A DNA stretch of 11,194 bases from Actinomycetota bacterium (GTDB taxonomy: Bacteria; Actinomycetota; Thermoleophilia; Gaiellales; Gaiellaceae), in the NCBI GenBank assembly GCA_013817555.1, contig JACDCN010000043.1:1-11194 (forward strand). Direction: 5' to 3'. Made by a program: the position numbers and the translations under genes. This document shows, in pieces, positions 5,219 to 11,194 of this stretch (position 1 is the first letter of the stretch; each line of letters begins with the position of its first letter). The notes beneath the pieces were generated by a model. That model was not told the origin of the DNA. It saw only the letters and a list, made by a program, of their open reading frames with translations, and made no database searches.

Positions 5219-6505
5219 GTGGCGAGCCCGCCTGAAGCGCTTGCCCATGCCCCGCTCGAGTGGGATACGCCGCTGTATCGCATGGCCGTCGCGCAGTTCG
5301 ACCAGGCGGTTCCGGTCGCGGACATTCCCGACGACATCGCCGAGCGTCTCCGCTATCCGGAGCGCTCGATCATCGTCAGCATCCCGGTTCGGATGGACGA
5401 GGGGCACCGGGTCGTCTTCCCCGGGTATCGCGTGCAGCACTCGAGCATCCTCGGACCCACGAAGGGCGGGATCCGCTACGACCTCGAGGTGTCGCTCGGC
5501 GAGTGCGCGGCGCTCGCCATGTGGATGACGTGGAAATGCGCGCTGCTCCGCCTGCCCTACGGCGGGGCCAAGGGAGGAGTCCGCTGCGAACCGCGTTCCA
5601 TGTCGCTGCCCGAGGTCGAGCGGCTGACGCGCCGCTTCACCTCCGACCTCCTGCCGGTGATCGGACCGCAGGAGGACATCCCCGCGCCGGACATGGCCAC
5701 GAACGAGCAGACCATGGCGTGGATGATGGACACGTACTCGATGCAGCGAGGCTACGCCGTACCCGAGATCGTGACCGGAAAGCCGATCTCGATCGGCGGC
5801 TCCGTGTTCCGGCACGAGGCGACCGGTGCCGGCGTGGTTATGGTCATGATGCGAGCCTGCGACAAGCTGGGCTGGCGACTCGATGCTCAACGCTGTGTCG
5901 TCCAGGGGTTCGGCAACGTGGGTGGGATTGCCGCTCACGAGCTTCACGCACTCGGCGCGCGGGTAGTCGCCGTATCGGACGTGTCCGGCGGCATCCACTC
6001 TGAGGCCGGGCTCGACATTCCCGCGTTGGAGGAGTACGCGCATCTCCACGGCTCGCTCGAAGGCTGCACCGCCGGGCTTCGGGTGACGAACGAGGAGCTC
6101 CTCGAGCTCGACTGCGACATCCTCGTCCTTGCCGCGCGGGAAGACCAAATCACGGGCGAGAATGCGTGGCGCGTACGAGCGCGCATGATCGCGGAGGGCG
6201 CGAACGGCCCGACCTCGCTCGAGGCCGACCAGATTCTCGGTGAGCGAAGGATTCTCGTCCTGCCTGACATCCTCACGAACGCGGGCGGCGTGACCGTCTC
6301 CTACTTCGAGTGGGTTCAGGATCTCGGCCGCCTCTTCTGGACGCGTGACGAGATCCGCGCGAAGCTCGCGGAGAAGCTCTCCGACGCATTCGACCGTGTT
6401 TGGGATCTCGCGGAGGATCGTGAGGTCTCGCTGCGCACGGCTGCGCTCGTCTCCGGGATCCGCGAGGTCTCGAACGCCCTCGAGGCGCGAGGGATCTTCC
6501 CGTGA
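5219..6505 (+). CDS. gdhA: Glu/Leu/Phe/Val-type dehydrogenase, probably glutamate dehydrogenase
   Basis: 428 residues, standard length for the hexameric bacterial glutamate dehydrogenase type. It interconverts glutamate with 2-oxoglutarate and ammonium using NAD or NADP in the cytosol. Substrate-domain motifs in order: GPTKGGIRY (79-87, Lys82), MTWKCAL (103-109, Lys106), PYGGAKGGV (113-121, catalytic Lys118), DIPAPDMATNEQTMAWMMDTYS (153-174, catalytic Asp158). The Rossmann domain begins near 200 with GFGNVG (230-235), and Asp254 ends its second strand. EGANGPTS (326-333) and LPDILTNAGGVTVSYFEW (348-365) complete the family signature. Glutamate is the most likely substrate, but leucine, valine or phenylalanine cannot be excluded from motifs alone. 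Start GTG at 5219 fits the family N-terminus and the TACACT box; there is no ribosome binding site. The stop overlaps the CBS gene start in GTGA. Confidence 0.93.
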   Translation: MASPPEALAHAPLEWDTPLYRMAVAQFDQAVPVADIPDDIAERLRYPERSIIVSIPVRMDEGHRVVFPGYRVQHSSILGPTKGGIRYDLEVSLGECAALAMWMTWKCALLRLPYGGAKGGVRCEPRSMSLPEVERLTRRFTSDLLPVIGPQEDIPAPDMATNEQTMAWMMDTYSMQRGYAVPEIVTGKPISIGGSVFRHEATGAGVVMVMMRACDKLGWRLDAQRCVVQGFGNVGGIAAHELHALGARVVAVSDVSGGIHSEAGLDIPALEEYAHLHGSLEGCTAGLRVTNEELLELDCDILVLAAREDQITGENAWRVRARMIAEGANGPTSLEADQILGERRILVLPDILTNAGGVTVSYFEWVQDLGRLFWTRDEIRAKLAEKLSDAFDRVWDLAEDREVSLRTAALVSGIREVSNALEARGIFP

Positions 6506-6933
6506 ACAGCGTGCGCGATGCGATGGTCTCCCACCCGGGCCGCCTGCCGGCCGACGCATCCGCGCAGGCTGCGGGCGAGCTCTTACAGAGACCGGAGGTG
6601 CGTGCGATCTACGTGACCGACGACGAGCGGCTGGTCGGCGTCGTGACGCGAAAGACGCTCGTGCGCGAGGTTGTGGCAGCGGGACGTGAGCCGAGTGCGA
6701 CGACGCTCGGCGAGATCGCCGAGCCACCCGATCACACCATCGGGCCCGACGTACCGCTCGAGGATGCCTTCCGTTTCCTGGAGGAGCACGACGCCGAGCG
6801 CGTTCCGGTCGTGGACGAGGAAGGGCGCTTGATCGGTGTTCTCTCGCGGAGCGTGCTACAACGGCGCCTGGCGGAGGACGAGGAGCCGATCGAGGAGGAC
6901 TTCGAGCCGCTGGATCTCCCTCCGGCCGCATAG
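6502..6933 (+). CDS. Two-CBS-domain protein, coupled to the dehydrogenase
   Basis: 143 residues made almost wholly of a CBS pair. CBS1 spans about 1-58 (VRDAMVSHPGRLPAD ... VRAIYVTDDERLVGVVTRKTLVREV) and CBS2 about 69-128 (LGEIAEPPDHTIGPDVPLEDA ... AERVPVVDEEGRLIGVLSRSVLQRRL), followed by an acidic tail. CBS pairs commonly bind adenosine nucleotides such as AMP, ATP or S-adenosylmethionine and regulate partner proteins. No catalytic or membrane part is fused. The GTG start overlaps the dehydrogenase TGA (GTGA), with AGGGA a few bases upstream, so translation is probably coupled. That makes the dehydrogenase the first candidate partner, which is an inference. Codon 28 (6583-6585) is the rare TTA. 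An IMP-dehydrogenase-like or channel-regulator role is less likely given the neighbour. Confidence 0.88.
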   Translation: MNSVRDAMVSHPGRLPADASAQAAGELLQRPEVRAIYVTDDERLVGVVTRKTLVREVVAAGREPSATTLGEIAEPPDHTIGPDVPLEDAFRFLEEHDAERVPVVDEEGRLIGVLSRSVLQRRLAEDEEPIEEDFEPLDLPPAA

Positions 6934-6965
6934 ACGCCACTTCCCCGCGCTGCGAAGATCAGCGC

Positions 6966-9900
6966 ATGCAGGTCTGTCCCGCGTGCGGCGAGGAGAATCT
7001 GGATCGCGCCCGCTTCTGTCTTGCGTGCGGTGGGTCGCTGGGTGAACCTGCGCCCAAAGGCGAGGAGCGCAAGGTCGTCTCCGTCCTCTTCGTCGATCTC
7101 GTGGGTTTCACGGATCGCTCCGACCGTGCCGATCCCGAGGACGTCAGAGCCACGCTTCGCCCGTACCACGAGCGCGTCAAGGCAGATATCGAGCGGTTCG
7201 GCGGCACGGTCGAGAAGTTCATCGGCGATGCGGTGATGGCGGTATTCGGTGCACCCGTTGCCCACGAGGACGATGCCGAGCGGGCCGTTCGCGCCGCGCT
7301 CCGGATCCTGGAGACGATCGAGGGGCTGCGCGCAGAAGGGCTCGACGTTGCGGTGCGCGCGGCCGTGACCACCGGCCAGGCCGTCGTCACACTCGGAGCA
7401 CGACCCGAGCGAGGAGAGGGCATCGTCGCCGGAGATGTCGTCAACACCGCGGCGCGGCTGCAGAGTGCGGCGCCCGTCGGCGTCGTCATCGTGGACGCTA
7501 CGACGATGCGCTCGGCCGAGGGTGCGATCGGGTTCGAGCCGCTCGAACCGGTCGCGGCCAAAGGCAAGCAGGCGCCCATACCGGTCTGGCGTGCATCCGA
7601 GGCACGCAGCCGTTTCGGTGTGGACACCGAGCTCCGCGCGGAGACGCTCTTCGTCGGTCGCGACTCGGAGCTCGCGCTCTTGGGAGAGACGTTTGCCCGT
7701 GCGCTCGCGGAGCCGTCGGCACAGCTCATCACCGTGGTAGGGGAGCCGGGAGTGGGGAAGAGCCGCCTCGTTTGGGAGTTCCGTGAGGAGATCGACCGGC
7801 GCTCGGACCTGGTGCGCTGGCGCCAGGGTCGTTGTCTTCCGTACGGGGAAGGGATCACATTCTGGGCGCTGGGGGAGATCGTGAAGGCGGAAGCGGGTGT
7901 CCTCGAGACGGACTCGCCGGCGCAAGCCCTCGAGAAGCTCTCGCACTCGGTCACGGAAGCAGTCGAGGACGAGTCCGAGCGCGCGTGGTTCACGGAGCGG
8001 CTGGCGCCGCTCGTCGGTGCCCAGGACGAGGTTGCCGGCGTGGGTCGCGAGGAGGCGTTCTCGGCCTGGCGCCGCTACCTGGAGGCGCTCGCCGCCCAGC
8101 GCCCGACCGTGCTCGTGCTCGAGGACCTGCACTGGGCCGACAGCGCGCTGCTCGACTTCGTCGAGCACCTCCTCGACTGGGCTGCCGGTGTACCGTTGAT
8201 GGTTCTCGCAACCGCCCGCCCGGAGCTTCACGACGTGCGACAGGGCTGGGGAGGCGGCCGCCGGAACTCAGCGACGGTCGGGCTCGCGCCGCTCTCGGAC
8301 GAGGACACCGCACGTCTCGTTTCTGCCCTGCTGGAGCGCTCGGTCCTACCCGCCGAGACACAGGCCGCGCTGCTCGAGCGCGCCGGCGGCAACCCGCTCT
8401 ACACGGAGCAGTTCGTGCGCATGCACGTCGATCGCGGGGACTCCGGTGAGGTATCGCTGCCGGAAACCGTGCAGGCACTCATCGCTGCGCGGCTGGACAC
8501 GCTCGCCCCTGAACTCAAGGCGCTTCTCCACGACGCCTCGGTCCTAGGGAAAGTCTTCTGGACAGGAGTGCTGGCAGAGATGGGCGACCGCTCACGTGAG
8601 GATGTCCTCGCGGGCGTGCGCGATCTCGTGAGGCGCGAGTTCGTCCGACCCGCGCGCGTGTCGTCGATGCGTGACCAGGAGGAGTTCTCGTTCTGGCACG
8701 TGCTCGTGCGCGACGTCGCGTACGAGCAGATCCCGCGTGGCGCCCGAGCGGCGAAGCACGTGCAGGCCGCCGAGTGGATCGAAGGTGAGGCAGACGAGCG
8801 CGTCTCCGACCACGCGGAGATCCTCGTCCACCACTACGAGCAAGCACTCGAGCTCGGGCGTGCAGCGGGCGAGCGCGATATCAAGACGAAGCTCGAGCCT
8901 CGTCTTGCGCGCTTCCTCATCCTCGCGGGAGACCGAGCGATGCGGCTCGACATGGCCGCGGCCGAGGCGTCGTACCGCCGTGCCCTGGAGCTCTCGGGTG
9001 AGAGCTCGGCGCGTGCGGTCCCACTCGTGAAGCTCGGCGACTCGCTCCAGGAGCAAGGTCGTCTTCCCGAGGCCGAGGAGGCCTACGAGGAGGCGCAACA
9101 GGCACTTCGGTCCGCGGACGACGACCACATGGCCGCCGTCGCCATGCTCGGTCTGGCACGAGCGCTCTGGCGCCACGGACACACGATTCGCGCCCGCGAG
9201 CTGACTCTCGAGGCAATCGCGATTCTCGAACGCGACCCGGGCCCGGATCTCGTCGCGGCGTACGAGCGTGCCGCTGGCGCCGACGCGATCGGCGGGCGAT
9301 CGCACGAAGCGGTGGCGTGGGCCGAGAAGGCAATCGCCCTTGCCGGGCAATTCGGCATCGAGAACGTCGTCCGCAGTCTCATGATGCGCGGCTTAGCGCG
9401 CATCAATCTCGGCGACCTCGCAGGGCTGGACGACCTTCGCGAGGCGCTCGCCCTGTCGCTTCGGCTCGGCCTCGGGATCGAGACGGCGGTCTCGTACCTC
9501 AACCTCGGCGAGATGGTCGCGATGTTCGAGAGCCTTGCCGCCGGTCGGGAGCTGACAGAGGCTTCGCTCGAGTTCTCGCAACGCCGTGGACTGATGCACA
9601 ACGTGATGTGGACGAGAGCAGCGTTGCTCACGTACCTCTACCAGCTCGGGGAGTGGGACGAGCTCCTCCGCGAGTCCGACGAGCTCGTGCGCTGGGACCG
9701 AGAGCACGGAGGCACGCAGATCGAGATCACCGCGCTCACCGTCGGCGCTGCCGCCCTCGCGCAGCGGGGAAGACTCGATGAGGCTGAGCGTGACGTCGCC
9801 ATCCTTCTGCCGCGTGCGCGCGAGATCGGCGACCCCCAGGCAGTCGGCCCTGCACTGATCCAGGCCGCTCTCGTCTCGGCGCTGCGTGGGCGGCTCGACG

Positions 9901-10301
9901 ATGCAGTTTCCCTGGTGGAGGAGTTCGCGAGCTTCGCAGATCGCGCGAGGGTGGATGTTCTCGGTGCGCTCCCTGTCGTCACCCGAATCTGCGTCGCTGC
10001 AAGGCGAGCCGATGTTGCAGAGCGGTTGGTGCGAGCCGCGTCTGACGCACCTGGCCCTGTCGCTCGCAGCGCCCTAGCGTCCTCGCGGGCATTGCTCTGC
10101 GAGGCGCGTGGGGAGGTCGCCGAGGCCGCGAGCCTCTATCGGGAGGGCGCAGCAGGCTGGGCTGAGTGGGGATCGGTGGTCGAGAACGCATATGCCTTGC
10201 TCGGGGTCTGGCGCTGCGGCGGCGACGAGGACGCGCGACGCGAGGCCGAGGCCATCTTCGAGCGCTTGCGCGCCGCGCCCTTCATTGCGCTCGCGGCGTG
10301 A
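6966..10301 (+). CDS. Zinc-ribbon / class III adenylate cyclase / AAA ATPase / TPR protein
   Basis: 1111 residues in four parts. (1) Zinc ribbon, residues 4-22: CPAC and CLAC, 14 residues apart. (2) Class III nucleotidyl cyclase domain, about 36-210, with metal-binding Asp44 (VLFVDLVGFT) and Asp88 (EKFIGDAVMAVFG), purine-selecting Lys84 and Asp157, and Asn160 and Arg164 (NTAARLQ). All catalytic positions are intact and the Lys/Asp pair favours ATP over GTP, so cAMP synthesis is predicted. (3) AAA-type/NTPase module from about 227: FVGRDSEL, Walker A GEPGVGKS (259-266), Walker B LVLEDLHWAD (Asp387). (4) TPR-like helical repeats from about 655 to the end, likely for protein binding. There is no membrane segment and no C-terminal DNA-binding helix-turn-helix, unlike some relatives. 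The ATG at 6966 fits family N-termini. It lies 32 bases after the CBS gene, with no clear ribosome binding site. Codon 810 is TTA. The signal it senses is unknown. Confidence 0.93.
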   Translation: MQVCPACGEENLDRARFCLACGGSLGEPAPKGEERKVVSVLFVDLVGFTDRSDRADPEDVRATLRPYHERVKADIERFGGTVEKFIGDAVMAVFGAPVAHEDDAERAVRAALRILETIEGLRAEGLDVAVRAAVTTGQAVVTLGARPERGEGIVAGDVVNTAARLQSAAPVGVVIVDATTMRSAEGAIGFEPLEPVAAKGKQAPIPVWRASEARSRFGVDTELRAETLFVGRDSELALLGETFARALAEPSAQLITVVGEPGVGKSRLVWEFREEIDRRSDLVRWRQGRCLPYGEGITFWALGEIVKAEAGVLETDSPAQALEKLSHSVTEAVEDESERAWFTERLAPLVGAQDEVAGVGREEAFSAWRRYLEALAAQRPTVLVLEDLHWADSALLDFVEHLLDWAAGVPLMVLATARPELHDVRQGWGGGRRNSATVGLAPLSDEDTARLVSALLERSVLPAETQAALLERAGGNPLYTEQFVRMHVDRGDSGEVSLPETVQALIAARLDTLAPELKALLHDASVLGKVFWTGVLAEMGDRSREDVLAGVRDLVRREFVRPARVSSMRDQEEFSFWHVLVRDVAYEQIPRGARAAKHVQAAEWIEGEADERVSDHAEILVHHYEQALELGRAAGERDIKTKLEPRLARFLILAGDRAMRLDMAAAEASYRRALELSGESSARAVPLVKLGDSLQEQGRLPEAEEAYEEAQQALRSADDDHMAAVAMLGLARALWRHGHTIRARELTLEAIAILERDPGPDLVAAYERAAGADAIGGRSHEAVAWAEKAIALAGQFGIENVVRSLMMRGLARINLGDLAGLDDLREALALSLRLGLGIETAVSYLNLGEMVAMFESLAAGRELTEASLEFSQRRGLMHNVMWTRAALLTYLYQLGEWDELLRESDELVRWDREHGGTQIEITALTVGAAALAQRGRLDEAERDVAILLPRAREIGDPQAVGPALIQAALVSALRGRLDDAVSLVEEFASFADRARVDVLGALPVVTRICVAARRADVAERLVRAASDAPGPVARSALASSRALLCEARGEVAEAASLYREGAAGWAEWGSVVENAYALLGVWRCGGDEDARREAEAIFERLRAAPFIALAA

Positions 10302-10305
10302 CGGG

Positions 10306-11194
10306 TCAGCAGCAGGTGTAGGCGCCCGGAGGCGCTGCGCCCTCCTCTGGCTCGGGCAGCTCGGCGGCTGCGAACGCCGCGCCGTGCTGGATGTCGCGCT
10401 CGCTCACCTCGATCTCGTCCAGTCCATAGGCGTCCAGGACCTCGCGCAGGACGACGATCCCCGCGACGATCACGGGCGCGCGTCCGGGCTCGAGGCCCGG
10501 AACCTGGAGTCGCTCGCTGAGCGTCATCGCGGCGAGACGCTCGAGCTGGCGTTCGACCGCGTCTCTGGAGATCCGATGCCCGTGGGTTCGCTCGGGGTCG
10601 TACTCGGAGAGGCCGACGTCGAGCGTGGCCAGCGTCGTCACCGTGCCTGCGACTCCGACGGCGTTCTGCGCCTCGTAGCCCGGAAGGAGTGAGCGGACGT
10701 AGGCGCCCGCAGCGGCGAGCTCCGGCCGCGAGGGAGGGTCCGATCCCAGAAAGCGCTCCGTCAGCCGCACGCAGCCGACGTCCAGGCTTGTCGACGCGGC
10801 CGGTTCCGCGCCGTTCGAGCTGACGACGAGCTCGGTCGACCCCCCGCCGATGTCCACGACCAACGTGTCTTCGAGCGGAGCCCGTCCTGCGGTGACTCCG
10901 CGGACCATCATCGCCGCCTCCTCGCTGCCGTCGAGAAGCCGCGTCGTGAATCCGTAGCTCCACTCGATCTCGCCCAGGAACGCCTCGCCGTTCTCCGCGT
11001 CGCGCACCGCGCTTGTCGCGATCGCGAGCGTTCGCGTCGCGCCGTGCTGCTCGAGCTCCCGGCGAAACTCGGTGAGCGCATTGCGCACACGTGTGATCGG
11101 GACGGGCAGGAGCTTCTTCCGCCTGTCGACCCCCTCGCCCAGCCGCGTGATCGTGAGGAGGCGGACGACCTCGTCGAGCCGGTCGCCTTCGACG
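10306..11194 (-). CDS. ppx: Ppx/GppA-family phosphatase (exopolyphosphatase), 5' end missing
   Basis: The frame stays open to the window edge, giving 295 residues without the N-terminus. About 15-20 residues, including the first phosphate loop (DxGTNS), should lie beyond base 11194. A GTG at 11086-11088 is an internal codon, because family-like sequence (TITRLGEGVDRRKKLLPVPITRV) continues upstream of it. Visible motifs: ATSAVRDAENGEAFL, GSEEAAMMVRGV with the conserved Glu, the second phosphate loop VVDIGGGSTELV, and GVAGTVTTLATLDVGL. This is the short form (about 310 residues, two actin-like domains, no HD extension) found in actinobacteria. Such enzymes hydrolyse polyphosphate or (p)ppGpp; motifs alone do not separate the two. 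The C-terminus ends unusually in AYTCC. Its stop is 4 bases from the cyclase stop, convergent, with no terminator between them. Confidence 0.92.
   Translation of the reverse strand, partial: VEGDRLDEVVRLLTITRLGEGVDRRKKLLPVPITRVRNALTEFRRELEQHGATRTLAIATSAVRDAENGEAFLGEIEWSYGFTTRLLDGSEEAAMMVRGVTAGRAPLEDTLVVDIGGGSTELVVSSNGAEPAASTSLDVGCVRLTERFLGSDPPSRPELAAAGAYVRSLLPGYEAQNAVGVAGTVTTLATLDVGLSEYDPERTHGHRISRDAVERQLERLAAMTLSERLQVPGLEPGRAPVIVAGIVVLREVLDAYGLDEIEVSERDIQHGAAFAAAELPEPEEGAAPPGAYTCC

Noticed and set aside
5000..6940. 646-codon open frame on the minus strand
   Set aside because: It runs antisense to the dehydrogenase, CBS and tRNA genes, and is rich in Arg and Pro. Its C-terminal part is the well-known artefact translation of a tRNA complement (GGSRTHT-type peptide).
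6732..8231. 499-codon open frame on the minus strand
   Set aside because: It is antisense to the CBS and cyclase genes, with no recognisable domain and composition typical of a codon-position shadow.
11086..11088. GTG as the start of the Ppx/GppA gene
   Set aside because: Family-like sequence continues in frame upstream to the window edge, and a start here would remove the first phosphate loop and part of the first domain.
1..11194. Mobile element, CRISPR array, phage or toxin-antitoxin locus
   Set aside because: No transposase, integrase, direct-repeat array or small paired genes were seen; gene content is ordinary chromosomal.

Overview
The window comes from a high-GC bacterial chromosome, most likely a deep-branching actinobacterium such as Thermoleophilia (Gaiellales or Solirubrobacterales). 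That placement is an inference. It rests on the strong GC bias in third codon positions, the use of GTG starts, the lack of an encoded CCA on the tRNA, the likely leaderless -10 boxes just before start codons, and a long zinc-ribbon/adenylate cyclase/ATPase/TPR protein of a kind I know to be abundant in such genomes. No mobile element, CRISPR array, rRNA or phage gene is visible. Gene density is high and intergenic gaps are short.

Left block (1-3381, minus strand, transcribed right to left): rmuC (DNA-recombination-linked membrane protein), trxB (thioredoxin reductase), a CorA-type metal ion channel protein with a GQN variant of the usual GMN signature, and the first 44 codons of a nucleotidyltransferase-like protein that leaves the window at base 1. 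A GC-rich hairpin lies between rmuC and trxB, on the putative trxB promoter.

Middle block (3382-5171): a 252-base divergent spacer holds a perfect AT-rich inverted repeat, which is a probable operator, and a hairpin. It separates rmuC from a membrane-anchored DUF3105 protein on the plus strand. That gene converges, with a 5-base gap, on a minus-strand lipoprotein of unknown function. Next comes a plus-strand tRNA-Leu(UAA) gene.

Right block (5219-10301, plus strand): an NAD(P)-dependent glutamate/amino-acid dehydrogenase, a two-CBS-domain protein overlapping it by four bases (GTGA), and, 32 bases on, a 1111-residue protein with an N-terminal zinc ribbon, a class III nucleotidyl cyclase domain with all key residues, an AAA-type ATPase module and a C-terminal TPR-like helical region. 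The dehydrogenase-CBS pair is the most suggestive functional link: the CBS protein may sense adenine nucleotides and adjust the enzyme. The cyclase gene converges, with a 4-base gap, on a minus-strand Ppx/GppA phosphatase gene that runs off the right edge without its N-terminus.

I found no clearly new multi-gene system. The leads I consider worth following are the coupled dehydrogenase-CBS pair, the operator-like palindrome, the recurring TANNNT boxes 6-11 bases before starts (including before the tRNA), and the CorA signature variant.
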